A stretch of 64,000 nt of DNA, taken from positions 1 through 64,000 of the forward strand of contig CAMDKS010000005.1 in NCBI GenBank assembly GCA_945900755.1. The letters run 5' to 3'. Source of the DNA: Bdellovibrio sp. ZAP7 (GTDB lineage Bacteria > Bdellovibrionota_B > Oligoflexia > Oligoflexales > RGVZ01). The notes beneath the pieces were generated by a model that worked only from the letters and a program-made list of their open reading frames with translations, was not told the origin of the DNA and made no database searches. Of the stretch, positions 9,334 to 18,856 are shown in pieces. Made by a program: the position numbers and the translations under genes. The number at the start of each line of letters is the position of its first letter. The stretch's first letter is position 1.

Positions 9334-11172
9334 ATGACTAAAAAAACAAAAATTCGCATCGGCAACGCTGGCGGCTACTGGGGGGATGACCCTGACGCCC
9401 TTGGCCGACAGGTTCGCGGCGGTCAATTAGACTACATCACCATGGATTTCCTCGCTGAAGTAACCATGTCAATCATGCAAAAGCAACGTAGCCACGATCC
9501 AAAACTGGGCTACGCCCGAGATTTTTTGGCCATGCTTGAAGACGTACTTCCTGACCTCCTAAAAAACAAAACAAAAATCATCACCAATGCGGGAGGCGTC
9601 AATCCGGTCGCTTGTGCTGAAGCCATTGCAGCTCTTGCTGCTAAAAAAGGCTTAAAACCAAAAATTGCCATCGTCTACGGTGACGATATTTTAGAAAATC
9701 TAGATGCTCTATCAGCCAAGGGCTGTGCCTTTAAAAATATGGAAGATGGTCGAGACTACTCGGCCATCAAAGGTAACGTTGAGGCTGCAAATGTTTACTT
9801 TGGAGCAGGTCCAGTGGTCGAAGCCCTCAAGTGGGATCCTGACATCATCGTCACAGGACGCGTCACAGATACGGGCATTACTGTCGCGGCCATGATCCAT
9901 GAGTTCGGTTGGGATTTTAAAGACTGGGATAAACTTGCGGCGGGTATTGTCGCTGGTCACATCATCGAATGCGGCAGCCAGTCCACGGGCGGTAATTTTA
10001 CCGATTGGCACTTGGTGTCAAGTTTTGAAAATATGGGATATCCCATCATTGAAATGAATGCCGACGGCACCTTTGTCGTAACAAAGCATTCCAACTCTGG
10101 CGGCCTCGTCTCTGTGGATACTGTTCGCGAACAGTTATTCTACGAAATGGGAAATCCAAAGGCCTATATCACTCCAGAGGTCGTTGCCGATTTCTCTAGC
10201 ATTAAACTTGCTGCCGACGGTAAAGACCGGGTCAAAGTTTCTAGCATTAAAGGCTTTGAACCTACTCCGTTTTACAAGGTATCCATGGCTTACCAAGACG
10301 GCTTTAAGGTTCTCGGTACCATTTGCATTTCTGGCCCAAACGCCCGAAAAAAAGCAGAAACCTTCGGCAACATCTTCTGGTCCAAGGTCGGCAAAAATTT
10401 CGCCGCCACAGAAACCGAATATTTTGGCTGGAATGCCTGCCATCGAAGTCTTGGACATCAAGAAGACGGCAATGAAATTATTCTTCGCGTCTCGGCACGA
10501 GATCCAGACCAAGCAAAACTACGCCGATTTAGCAAAATGGTGCCGGCCTTAATTCTAAGTGGCCCTCCAGGAGTTTGTGTGCTCGGCGGTGCGCCTAAAC
10601 CAGCTGAGGTTGTCACCTATTGGCCTGCACTCATGCCAAAATCTGCGGTACGTCCCCACATCGCCCTTTTTGATCTGAATAGTAATTGCATCACCAATGA
10701 GAAGATTGTCGATGCCGACGTCATTGGAAGTTTCGAGCCGTCGAACATGAATACCCAGAGAGCAGACAAACCAAAGAGCACCGTTTTGGCAGCCATACAA
10801 AGCGGTGAGGGTCCAAAATCTGTGGCTCTTTCCTCGATTGTTCTTGGACGTTCGGGCGACAAAGGAGATATGTCAAATATTGGAATTCTTGCTCGCAGCC
10901 CCAAGGCGTTTGAGTGGTTGGATAGTTGGCTTACCGCTCAAAGGGTCAAAGATTTATTTCAGGAGATCTGCTTTGGACCTGTGGTGCGATACACACTCGA
11001 CAATATGAGTGGCTACAATTTTCTATTAGATGCCTCCTTGGGTGGTGGAGGGACATTGACTCTTCGCACGGATGCCCAAGGAAAAACATTTGCTCAAGCA
11101 TTGCTTCGCCAGATGGCGCCCATTCCTCAAGATGTTCTTGATGACGTCAAAAAACATGCCAACGCAAAATGA
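9334..11172 (+). CDS. atuA: AtuA-family protein (DUF1446 plus AtuA-like ferredoxin-fold domain)
   Basis: 612-residue homologue of AtuA, a protein needed for citronellol/geraniol degradation in Pseudomonas but of unknown reaction. The N-terminal DUF1446 domain (residues 1-450) begins with IRIGNAGGYWGDD and contains TNAGGVNPVACAEA and the GRVTDTG segment. The C-terminal domain (about 500-600) has SSIVLGRSGDKGDMSNIGI, typical of the AtuA-like fold. ATG 9334 has GAAGGGA upstream, so I prefer it to TTG 9316. It lies between the carboxylase beta subunit and the enoyl-CoA hydratase, which it overlaps or nearly abuts, so it should act in the same pathway. Confidence 0.9.
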   Translation: MTKKTKIRIGNAGGYWGDDPDALGRQVRGGQLDYITMDFLAEVTMSIMQKQRSHDPKLGYARDFLAMLEDVLPDLLKNKTKIITNAGGVNPVACAEAIAALAAKKGLKPKIAIVYGDDILENLDALSAKGCAFKNMEDGRDYSAIKGNVEAANVYFGAGPVVEALKWDPDIIVTGRVTDTGITVAAMIHEFGWDFKDWDKLAAGIVAGHIIECGSQSTGGNFTDWHLVSSFENMGYPIIEMNADGTFVVTKHSNSGGLVSVDTVREQLFYEMGNPKAYITPEVVADFSSIKLAADGKDRVKVSSIKGFEPTPFYKVSMAYQDGFKVLGTICISGPNARKKAETFGNIFWSKVGKNFAATETEYFGWNACHRSLGHQEDGNEIILRVSARDPDQAKLRRFSKMVPALILSGPPGVCVLGGAPKPAEVVTYWPALMPKSAVRPHIALFDLNSNCITNEKIVDADVIGSFEPSNMNTQRADKPKSTVLAAIQSGEGPKSVALSSIVLGRSGDKGDMSNIGILARSPKAFEWLDSWLTAQRVKDLFQEICFGPVVRYTLDNMSGYNFLLDASLGGGGTLTLRTDAQGKTFAQALLRQMAPIPQDVLDDVKKHANAK

Positions 11173-11181
11173 TTGGACCAA

Positions 11182-12021
11182 ATGACTGATCAATCTCAAA
11201 TAGCAGCCACAGGCACAGCGCAAACCACGCTTTCATTCACGAGCCTAAAGGGTGGTGGACGTACTGCAAAATTGTTACTGAATCGTCCAGACCAAGCCAA
11301 TGCATTCTCAGCCCAAATGATGGATGAGATCTCGGCCCACGTCGCCACTCTCAAAGCTCAAAATGACGTCCGCGTCCTCGTCGTGACGGGATCTGGCAAG
11401 CACTTCTCCGCAGGTGCAGATCTTGGTTGGATGCAGGCCTCTGCTAAATTATCGTTTGCTGAAAACATGCGGGACGCTGAACGCCTACGCTCCATGTTCG
11501 AGGCTCTCGCTAACCTTGAAATCCCAAAAATCGCAGCGATACGCGGCGCTGTTTATGGCGGTGCTGTTGGACTTGTGGCATGCTGTGATTTTGCCGTGGC
11601 AGATTCTGCGGCCAAATTTTGTTTGAGCGAAGCCAAACTAGGACTATTACCAGCCGTGATTGCTCCCTACCTACTTCGAAAAATGAAGATGGGACAACTA
11701 CGACGATTAGCCTTAAGCGCAACCGTATTTACTAGCAGCGATGCTAAGGACTTTGGTTTGATTGAGTTGATTTGTGCAAATCAAGGGGACGATGATTTAG
11801 AATTGGCCGTCAACACAGAAATAAATGCTCTATTGGCCTGCGGTCCCGAAGCCCAAAAATCTATTCTTCGGCTGTTTGAATCGCTTCGCTCTAAGGGCAA
11901 TCCACAAGGCGAAGATACTGTGGAGGCCATTTCCAAGGCTCGCACTGGGGCCGAAGGACAAGCGGGCCTAGGAAGTTTCTTTTCCAAAGTGGCACCACCA
12001 TGGTCGAGATCATTAAGTTAG
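11182..12021 (+). CDS. Enoyl-CoA hydratase (methylglutaconyl- or isohexenylglutaconyl-CoA hydratase type)
   Basis: Crotonase-fold enzyme of about 280 residues, expected to hydrate the product of the flanking carboxylase. The oxyanion-hole motifs are present: HFSAGADLGWMQ near residue 75 and IRGAVYGGAVGLVACCDFAVA near residue 120, then the substrate loop FCLSEAKLGLLPA. GADLGWM is the form found in methylglutaconyl-CoA hydratases, which supports leucine degradation. The start is ATG 11182, with TTG 11173 directly after the AtuA stop as alternative. It ends 37 bp before the biotin carboxylase gene. Confidence 0.88.
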   Translation: MTDQSQIAATGTAQTTLSFTSLKGGGRTAKLLLNRPDQANAFSAQMMDEISAHVATLKAQNDVRVLVVTGSGKHFSAGADLGWMQASAKLSFAENMRDAERLRSMFEALANLEIPKIAAIRGAVYGGAVGLVACCDFAVADSAAKFCLSEAKLGLLPAVIAPYLLRKMKMGQLRRLALSATVFTSSDAKDFGLIELICANQGDDDLELAVNTEINALLACGPEAQKSILRLFESLRSKGNPQGEDTVEAISKARTGAEGQAGLGSFFSKVAPPWSRSLS

Positions 12022-12058
12022 ATCTTCAAATTAATAAATATGAGCAGGGTTTTAGCCA

Positions 12059-14155
12059 ATGGTCAAGCATACAAAAGTCGAGAAAAAAATGACCGAAAAA
12101 AACATCGTCGGCTCAGGCAATCATTCGCCCACAGTCAAGAGAATTTTTATAGCCAATCGGGGGGAAATTGCCCGCAGAATTGCCCAAACCGCACGTAAGC
12201 TCGGCCTTGAGACCGTCGTATTAACCGACAAACGAGTGCCCCCAGCATTCCTCGCCGATGTGGTCACAAAATTTATTCACATACCCGAAGAAACAACCCA
12301 AGTTTACTTAAATCCCGAGCTTATGATCCAGTATGCAAAAGCCAGTGGCGCTGATGCGGTCCACCCAGGCTTTGGATTTCTTTCTGAAAATGCTGTTTTC
12401 GCTGAATTAGTAATGAAATCTGGCCTCACGTGGATCGGACCCAATCCCATAGCGATCACCGCAATGGCCAGCAAAGCAACCGCCAGAGAGCATGCTGAGA
12501 AAGCGAAGATTCCGTGTCTTACTGGTCTCAACGGCCTTGATCTCTCTAAGGATGAAAAGAAAGCCCTCGCGGACCTCGAACAATTTGCCGTGAAAGCGGG
12601 TTTTCCGTTATTGATTAAGGCAGCGTTCGGCGGCGGTGGAAAAGGCATGCGAATCGTCCAAAAAAAGGAGGAGCTCGCAGATAATGCACGCCGTGCAGCT
12701 GCAGAGGCGATTAGTTCTTTTGGAAATGGCTCGTTAATTGTTGAAAAATACCTAAGTGCACCACGTCACGTTGAAGTGCAGGTCATGGGAGACAAACACG
12801 GAAACGTCGCTGTGTTCGGCGACCGCGACTGTTCTCTGCAACGTCGCCACCAAAAAATTCTTGAGGAAGCTCCGGCACCAGAAATTCCGGTCCATGTTCG
12901 TGCGGCCATGCATGCCGCAGCCAAAGGGCTGACCTCAGCCGTGGGCTACGATAGTGCTGGGACCGTAGAATTTCTGTTAGATGAAACCAATCGCAACGAC
13001 GTGAAATTCTTTTTTCTTGAAATGAATACGCGACTTCAAGTGGAGCATACAGTCACTGAAGAAGTTTTCTCTGTGGATCTAGTCGAATGGCAGATCCGAG
13101 TGGCTCAAGGTGAAAAACTACCACAAGAATTTAGCCACCTAGCACCTCGTGGCCACTCGATCGAAGTGCGTATTTATGCTGAAGATCCTGGGACAAACTT
13201 TTTTCCGACCCCTGGTCCCGTACGAGCTTTTGTTCCAGCACAAGGTCGCGGCATTCGCTGGGAAGTTGGCATGGATACGGTCGACGAAATCACAACGAAC
13301 TTTGACCCGATGATCTCCAAGCTCGTTTGTACGGCCGGCAATAGGGAGCAAGCCTTAGAACTTTTAGCTCAAACTTTGGAACGCACTTTGTTTGCGGGAC
13401 CACGCAATAATATTCAATTTCTCATTTGGCTTGCACGTCATCCGCGTATTTGTGAGCGTCCTAGTGACACCCATTTTATTGCAGCCCACGTCACCGATGC
13501 ATTAAAATGCGAAGCCACAGAACGCGAATCCCTTCAGACCGACGTTGACGCACTTATGCAGGCCATTGAGGGGCGAAGAATTGCCGTACCAGGGTCCACC
13601 ACTCATTTTTACGGAGGTGTTGCCACTCACGCCAACGTCACCCTATCGGCTTTTGCCCGCGAGGCTACGCCGTCATCGTCGAAGCCGTCCTCAGCTCGAT
13701 CTCAAATTGTGACGCATATCACAACCAAACACATGGCCTGGTCCCCCGCTGATCCGCGATCAGTCAGTCGCTATGGTTTCGGCCTCTATGAAATGGGACA
13801 AGGATCCTCGGCACCATTTAGTTTCGTGGTATTTCAGTCCCATGACCGTATTGAATATTGGCTCGGCTTAAAGGGCCACAACTGGGTAGTGGTCGACGAG
13901 CGGACGTCATCCACCGGATCTGGAGGGTCCAACGATCAATCGGATGGAATGTCGGCTCCTGTCCCTGGTAAGGTCATTCAAGTTAACATCACGGCAGGCA
14001 GTTCGATTGAAACTGGACAAGTTTTATTTGTACTTGAAAGCATGAAGATGCAATTTGAGGTGAAGTCATCAAAGACTGGATCCGCTGCCAGTGTCTTGGT
14101 CAAACAAGGAGATCAAGTGACGGCAGGTCAGCCCTTAGGAGAGTGGGTTGTATGA
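12059..14155 (+). CDS. Biotin-dependent acyl-CoA carboxylase alpha subunit
   Basis: 698-residue alpha subunit combining biotin carboxylase and biotin carrier. Biotin carboxylase spans about residues 25-480: KRIFIANRGEIARRI, the ATP-grasp loop KAAFGGGGKGMR, HVEVQVMGDKHGN, DCSLQRRHQK and FLEMNTRLQVEHTVTE. A linker or BT domain follows. The biotinyl domain at the end carries ESMKMQF, where Lys is biotinylated; Ser replaces the usual Ala of AMKM. It works with the beta subunit at 7662. ATG 12059 is taken, but ATG 12089 is also possible; neither has a strong ribosome binding site. It is the last operon gene; REP-like repeats begin right at its stop. Confidence 0.93.
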   Translation: MVKHTKVEKKMTEKNIVGSGNHSPTVKRIFIANRGEIARRIAQTARKLGLETVVLTDKRVPPAFLADVVTKFIHIPEETTQVYLNPELMIQYAKASGADAVHPGFGFLSENAVFAELVMKSGLTWIGPNPIAITAMASKATAREHAEKAKIPCLTGLNGLDLSKDEKKALADLEQFAVKAGFPLLIKAAFGGGGKGMRIVQKKEELADNARRAAAEAISSFGNGSLIVEKYLSAPRHVEVQVMGDKHGNVAVFGDRDCSLQRRHQKILEEAPAPEIPVHVRAAMHAAAKGLTSAVGYDSAGTVEFLLDETNRNDVKFFFLEMNTRLQVEHTVTEEVFSVDLVEWQIRVAQGEKLPQEFSHLAPRGHSIEVRIYAEDPGTNFFPTPGPVRAFVPAQGRGIRWEVGMDTVDEITTNFDPMISKLVCTAGNREQALELLAQTLERTLFAGPRNNIQFLIWLARHPRICERPSDTHFIAAHVTDALKCEATERESLQTDVDALMQAIEGRRIAVPGSTTHFYGGVATHANVTLSAFAREATPSSSKPSSARSQIVTHITTKHMAWSPADPRSVSRYGFGLYEMGQGSSAPFSFVVFQSHDRIEYWLGLKGHNWVVVDERTSSTGSGGSNDQSDGMSAPVPGKVIQVNITAGSSIETGQVLFVLESMKMQFEVKSSKTGSAASVLVKQGDQVTAGQPLGEWVV

Positions 14156-14254
14156 CTAAAGGTGCCACCCGACTGTCCCCTTTTTCCATTTTTAGGCGTA
14201 CTAAAGGTGCCACCTTTTCAAGTTCAATTAAAAATGGGACAGTCGCGCGGCACG
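14156..14254. repeat. REP-like repeats of the RAYT family
   Basis: The unit ggtgccacccgactgtcccc sits at about 14161-14180. A shorter ggtgccacctttt unit follows at 14206-14218, and a variant in the opposite sense (gggacagtcgcgcggcac) at 14236-14253. The inverted pair could fold into a hairpin. The same unit flanks the RAYT gene below. Confidence 0.8.
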
Positions 14255-14279
14255 TTTTTACAAGAGGGGAATGAAAGAT

Positions 14280-14870
14280 ATGAGTTATGAACGAAGCTGG
14301 CCGGATGGATTGGTTATCCGAGAACTCGTGAGCGATGAATACGCTAAATTAGTCATGCCCCATCACGGAAGTATTTTCACCGCTGATTCGCCGAGATTTT
14401 TGTATGACGATTACTGCAGCGATGAGGAAAAGGAAAAGCTAAAAGCCCTTCGCTCCACCTTTCAGGGATTTAGGCTGACGATTGGCGCTTTTTTTAACGG
14501 TAAATTTGCTGGCTGGCACTTCGGGAGACAGGACAGTCCGGACACTTACTATATGACTAACTCAGCAGTCCTACCTGAATTTCGCCGCCAAAAAATTTAC
14601 CAACGCCTTCTCGAGTCGACCATCGAGTTGGTAACAAGCATTGGATTTCAGTGCATTAAGAGCAGTCATCACCCGTCGAATAACAGTGTCATCATTCCTA
14701 AACTAAAAATTGGCTTTTGGATTTGTGGAACTCAAACGTCAGACACCTTTGGCACCCTTGTCAACCTTGTTTGGTACCCTAAACAAACACGCAAAGATGC
14801 CTTTGAATTTAGAATTGGCTACAAATTTGCGACGCCAGAACTGTCAGGTCTAACTCGTTTGCGAGACTAA
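14280..14870 (+). CDS. GNAT-type acetyltransferase
   Basis: About 196 residues with a GNAT-like core: an FxGWHFGRQDSPDTYYMTNSAV beta-hairpin and then PEFRRQKIYQRLLESTIEL, corresponding to the acetyl-CoA pyrophosphate loop and following helix (R-R-x-K-I-Y instead of R-G-x-G-x-G/A, so rather degenerate). It would transfer an acetyl group to an unknown amine. ATG 14280 is chosen since GAGGGGA (14264-14270) is 9 nt upstream; ATG 14271 is too close. The gene lies between two groups of RAYT repeats and has no operon partner, so the repeats may have been inserted around it. Confidence 0.7.
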   Translation: MSYERSWPDGLVIRELVSDEYAKLVMPHHGSIFTADSPRFLYDDYCSDEEKEKLKALRSTFQGFRLTIGAFFNGKFAGWHFGRQDSPDTYYMTNSAVLPEFRRQKIYQRLLESTIELVTSIGFQCIKSSHHPSNNSVIIPKLKIGFWICGTQTSDTFGTLVNLVWYPKQTRKDAFEFRIGYKFATPELSGLTRLRD

Positions 14871-14879
14871 GGGACTATA

Positions 14880-14911
14880 CTAAAGGTGCCACCCGACTGT
14901 CCCCTTTTTCC
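14880..14911 (+). repeat. REP-like unit 3' of RAYT gene
   Basis: One unit (aaaggtgccacccgactgtc followed by cccttttt), 14 bp from the RAYT stop codon, in the same sense as the copy at 14156 and opposite to the copies at 15641-15730. The RAYT gene is therefore bracketed by inverted copies. Confidence 0.85.
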
Positions 14912-14924
14912 TTTTTCGGCGTAC

Positions 14925-15542
14925 TCACCCGCCAATAGACTGGATATATTCATCTGATCCGAATGGTCGACCAGTGGCAACTGATTTACGCAATCGCTTC
15001 AGAGATTTTTCATCATCTTTTAAAGGGTCATATGAAAGATATTCAGCCCACGTGCCACCCGGAGCGTAAATTGGTGAATATCCACTTTTTCCGTTCACAG
15101 AGAATTTGCATGCGATCTCTGCGCTACTCCATGGGTACTCTCTTGGGTTTGTGCATAGTTTCCCACGAAGTGGATTTAGCTCGATATAGCGAGCAACAAA
15201 TGCTGCATTGTTTGGCTCAACTGGGCACGAAAAAAAACGGCCTTGCCAAAGATGACCAGTCCACCCCTGTGAGCGATTGACCGCTAATGCGTAAGTTTGA
15301 TGGAGGTGCCCCATCCCGTCGCGCAATGAAGCGATGGTGGAGGGTACTATTAGCAAATGAATGTGATTTGGCATAAGACAATAGGACCACACTTCAAAAT
15401 CGAATGCTTTTGCAGATGCAGTGAGGTAGTCAAGGTAGGAATGATATCCATCGTCGTTGAAAAATACTCGCTGACGACGATTGCCGCGTTGCGTCACATG
15501 GTGTGGGATTCCTGGCAAAATTATTCGTGGTTTTCTTGGCAT
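14925..15542 (-). CDS. REP-associated tyrosine transposase (RAYT, Y1_Tnp)
   Basis: Single-strand-specific Y1 HUH transposase of about 205 residues. It begins with the family consensus MPRKPRIILPGIPHHVTQRG. The HUH pair is in MPNHIHLLIVPS near residue 65-72 and the catalytic tyrosine is in ARYIELNPLRGKL near residue 122. RAYTs are linked to spreading REP sequences and are generally single-copy domesticated enzymes. The frame opens at 15578, but the family start fits ATG 15542; there is no good ribosome binding site at either. It is flanked by inverted REP-like units carrying GGGACAGTCGGGTGGCACC, its presumed substrate. Confidence 0.93.
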   Translation of the reverse strand: MPRKPRIILPGIPHHVTQRGNRRQRVFFNDDGYHSYLDYLTASAKAFDFEVWSYCLMPNHIHLLIVPSTIASLRDGMGHLHQTYALAVNRSQGWTGHLWQGRFFSCPVEPNNAAFVARYIELNPLRGKLCTNPREYPWSSAEIACKFSVNGKSGYSPIYAPGGTWAEYLSYDPLKDDEKSLKRLRKSVATGRPFGSDEYIQSIGG

Positions 15543-15640
15543 TGCGAGGAAGGTAAATGGAATGTGAAATGGAATCAATATAAAAGTGTAAATTCGCTAA
15601 TTTGACTGGTGCAGACAAAAGGGAAAAGGGGAAAAAGGGG

Positions 15641-15730
15641 AAAAAGGGGACAGTCGGGTGGCACCTTTTCTCTCCTTTTCTCAGACAAAATGGAAAAGGG
15701 GAAAAAGGGGACAGTCGGGTGGCACCTTTT
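15641..15730 (-). repeat. Two tandem REP-like units 5' of RAYT gene
   Basis: Two direct copies (about 15641-15668 and 15702-15730) of aaggggacagtcgggtggca followed by cctttt, spaced about 61 bp, with intervening ggaaaagggg runs. They are in the opposite sense to the unit at 14880. Confidence 0.88.
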
Positions 15731-15768
15731 CATTTCTCTCCAACCAGGCGTTGAATGCCCTACGATCC

Positions 15769-17568
15769 TCAAAGCTTTTCCAAAACTCGAAGTATAATTC
15801 CTGGAACCACTTCGGTCTCCTCTAGCACTTTATAAGTTTGCTTATAAATTTCAACCCGCCCATTTTGAGGGGGATACTTTCCGGGAGTATAATCCACATA
15901 ACCTATTCGAGTGGCCGCTTTGACTAGGGGCCCGTAGTGAGGCGAATAATTTGAAACAGTCGGCTCAAGGATAATCTGTTCATTGCTTAAAAAATTGGAG
16001 GCATAGGCCAACCAATAGTCCGCATAGCCGTAGGTTATACCCCGAGTCTCGAATTCATGAATGATGGCTTCAAAAGGGAGATTTCGCGGAATACTTAGGT
16101 CATTGTAAATCGACCTTGCACCCAAACCCACAATTCCCAAGTAACCAACGATCGCCAACCATTTGATTTTTGGACGATGAATCCATAGCCAGTGAGTGCC
16201 TAAACTCAACATTAACGCACTAACCGGCACCATCAGAATCAGGTAACGCATACACACGATATCAACAACGGTCTTGGAAATGACGAAAATGACAAACACG
16301 ACCACATACACAAAACAGAACACAGCAGTCGGTGGCCAGAGGGAACGAGAACTTCTGACATATTTTTTGAGGCTGATCCAACACATCCAACAAAATCCGA
16401 CCATACAACCAAGAAAATAAAGTGAAAATGGCCAGGTCCAAAATTCTTCAAAGTGTAGCAGTGCCTTATGAAATTCCTCGTAAACCCAAAGCCTTAACTT
16501 TATTTCCGGCCAGTTGCCGGAGGCTAACGCCTGCTTATTTGAGTGACCGCCTGTCAAAATAAATAGGATCGCTGGGCTGTAACCCACAAACCAGCCGACG
16601 GTAAATAGTTTTGCCATCCGCTGTTTTAGGCTCGATAACTTTAACGCGTCGATGACCTCAACTCCAGCCCTAGGTAGCAACATAAGTACAGCAGCGCCAA
16701 ACAACATTTGTAGTGCATTCCACTTTATGAGCCTGCCGGAAAACACGACTGGCTCGGGTACAAAAAAGCAAATCACTAATGCAGAAAGTCCCAGCAACCA
16801 GCCCACAACCGAAAGCCCTTGAATCATCCGGTGAAGTGGCTTGTTCAATATTTTTTTAAGGCCATTTGGTTGCTGTTGAGACTCGGCCCAAGGCATGCGC
16901 CAAGACGTGAACCATGTCTTGGGCGTGGCACCAAGTGGCTTACGATAATACATGACGGCTAGCGCTGCGGAAAACGCCAGCAGGAAATACACGGTGATGG
17001 CAAAGGTGTAAAAAGCAAATCCTGAAACAATTCCAAGCAGGATAATTCTCCAGGCTTCGATTGGAGCCTTCGCCTCATATTTAGTTCGGACGTGGTCAAA
17101 GAGCAAAAACACCAAACCGCCCAACAACAATGCCTCCGGAAAGTTCGGCAGCGACCGCAAATTCAATTCGTAAAAAAGTGGCACACTAAATACCGTCGCC
17201 ACCATGGTCAAAGCCGCAACTCTAGCTCCAAAGGCTCTAGAAAAAACACAAGCCCATACTCCAAGCGCCAGCCAAAGGTACATGGTCGACGAAAAATTAA
17301 TGGAAATTGGATTGACCCCGAAAATTGAAAAAAATCCGGCCATGGTATACGCCTCAAGAATCAGCCCTTGGTAGCCCACAGCCCACACATAGATAGGACG
17401 CTCACCACGTTCGAGGATGTATTTACCCATGAGACCGATTAAAGCAGTATCGGATGAATATCCGATCTCCCATGCCACCAAATAATTATAGGTCATGAGG
17501 CTTAAGCCTGTTATAGCAAAAGCAAACAGCACCCATGTGGGCCAGTCATATTTTGTTTGCTTGATCAA
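15769..17568 (-). CDS. Polytopic membrane protein, GT-C glycosyltransferase-like
   Basis: 599 residues with about ten or more hydrophobic helices. After the first one, GYSSDTALIGLMGKYILERGERPIYVWAVGYQG gives an Asp in the first periplasmic loop, where GT-C transferases (ArnT/PMT families) keep their catalytic acid. The C-terminal 130 residues are a soluble periplasmic-type domain. GT-C enzymes move a sugar from a polyprenyl-phosphate donor to lipid, protein or glycan; the acceptor here is unknown. It stands alone, with divergent and convergent neighbours, so context does not name a substrate. The last codons run close to the REP region. Confidence 0.7.
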   Translation of the reverse strand: MIKQTKYDWPTWVLFAFAITGLSLMTYNYLVAWEIGYSSDTALIGLMGKYILERGERPIYVWAVGYQGLILEAYTMAGFFSIFGVNPISINFSSTMYLWLALGVWACVFSRAFGARVAALTMVATVFSVPLFYELNLRSLPNFPEALLLGGLVFLLFDHVRTKYEAKAPIEAWRIILLGIVSGFAFYTFAITVYFLLAFSAALAVMYYRKPLGATPKTWFTSWRMPWAESQQQPNGLKKILNKPLHRMIQGLSVVGWLLGLSALVICFFVPEPVVFSGRLIKWNALQMLFGAAVLMLLPRAGVEVIDALKLSSLKQRMAKLFTVGWFVGYSPAILFILTGGHSNKQALASGNWPEIKLRLWVYEEFHKALLHFEEFWTWPFSLYFLGCMVGFCWMCWISLKKYVRSSRSLWPPTAVFCFVYVVVFVIFVISKTVVDIVCMRYLILMVPVSALMLSLGTHWLWIHRPKIKWLAIVGYLGIVGLGARSIYNDLSIPRNLPFEAIIHEFETRGITYGYADYWLAYASNFLSNEQIILEPTVSNYSPHYGPLVKAATRIGYVDYTPGKYPPQNGRVEIYKQTYKVLEETEVVPGIILRVLEKL

Positions 17569-17851
17569 CGCAGCACCATCCTCAATTTGATTTCGTCAGC
17601 TCAATCATGCTCACAATTGATTAAATACAAAATTTTTGAATATGACCTGATAATATCGGTTACTTCAGACGCTGACAATCAATTACGAGGATTCCGCGCC
17701 CAGCAATGTTTCACATGGCCAAAGCTACAAAGGCGAATAAATGGACAAATCGGAGGCTTCGTTTTCAACCAGAGCCAGGACTATGCTAAAATAATTACAA
17801 CTCGACAACTTTTAGGCGATTCAACCACCATAAATAGGCGGATTTTGACCC

Positions 17852-18808
17852 ATGAATTCAAACATTCAACGTTTCCTACAAGACTCTGGACTAAAAATCC
17901 TAGCTGTGTCTGATTTAACGGCCTGCGAATACTCCCTCCTCACCTTTTTGCTCAATTCTGCCATGACTGGCCTAGACAATTTGCTAAGTAGCGAGCATGA
18001 AATTTCTACGATTATCGGCTATTCCGCTAGAGAAGTAAGGCAGACTATCGAAGATTTGCACGCCCGCCATTTTATTAAATCTCGCTACGGGAATGGAACT
18101 GCAGCTCCAAACATGCAGAGCCTTACCCTCCAAATACAGTGGGATATAGAACGCTGGAAGCTTGGAGTTAAAGAAACTCCCAGTCACAATGAAGCGATTA
18201 TTTTGCCATTTCGCCGTGCCATCACACGCCTAGCTGTGGTGGAAGGTCGCCATGTCGACTCCTCCTCCCCTAAAGAAAACCTAGGCAGGAGTGACGCCCA
18301 CCTGGACACATCAGAACGAATCGTCGATGCCTTCAATAATGGTCGAGAATTAGACGATCGCGATCTGCAAAAAACAAAAGAAGTAAGTGCCGTTCTAATT
18401 GCGGCACACCCCATTGACCAAATATTACTTCTGATAAGGCACTTTGGCAGGCGCATTCCAACTCTTTCGATTTTAGCGTCTAACTGGGCTCAATACGCAC
18501 AACAATTTGAAGATGAGCACATGACTCTCGATTTTGTAGGCCTTCGCCAAAAGCAACACGATCTGGATCAAAAAGTTCGCGACGCATCCCTCAAAGCCTT
18601 GGAACGTAGTCACGTCACCGATCTTTCCGATGAAGAGAGCAATGTTCTAAACGTACTTGCCTACCATCGCCATCCACGCCGCCAACTATTTTGGGCATTT
18701 CAAATGCGTAATCGCTATCCAAAACTTGCCGACTTCTTCAAGGATACACACAGCCTAATGCTCCCCATCACCGAAGGTGACAAGGTTGTTAAGATGCCTA
18801 CCGATTGA
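17852..18808 (+). CDS. Unrecognised protein with N-terminal winged-helix-like part
   Basis: 318-residue soluble protein I cannot assign. Residues 20-80 (LTACEYSLLTFLLNSA, EHEISTIIGYSAREVRQTIEDLHARHFIKSR) look like a winged helix-turn-helix with a wing. The rest is helical and charged, with QWDIERWKLGV and two later segments (AVLIAAHPIDQILLLIRHFGRRIPTLSILASNWAQYAQQF) reminiscent of DNA replication or phage-type helper proteins, but without a motif I would trust. ATG 17852 is used. An AT-rich stretch with TATGCTAAAAT about 70 bp upstream may be its promoter. Confidence 0.6.
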   Translation: MNSNIQRFLQDSGLKILAVSDLTACEYSLLTFLLNSAMTGLDNLLSSEHEISTIIGYSAREVRQTIEDLHARHFIKSRYGNGTAAPNMQSLTLQIQWDIERWKLGVKETPSHNEAIILPFRRAITRLAVVEGRHVDSSSPKENLGRSDAHLDTSERIVDAFNNGRELDDRDLQKTKEVSAVLIAAHPIDQILLLIRHFGRRIPTLSILASNWAQYAQQFEDEHMTLDFVGLRQKQHDLDQKVRDASLKALERSHVTDLSDEESNVLNVLAYHRHPRRQLFWAFQMRNRYPKLADFFKDTHSLMLPITEGDKVVKMPTD

Positions 18809-18856
18809 TTCTGGTATTCACCGTTACAACTTTGAACGAATGCTCTCAGTTTTATT

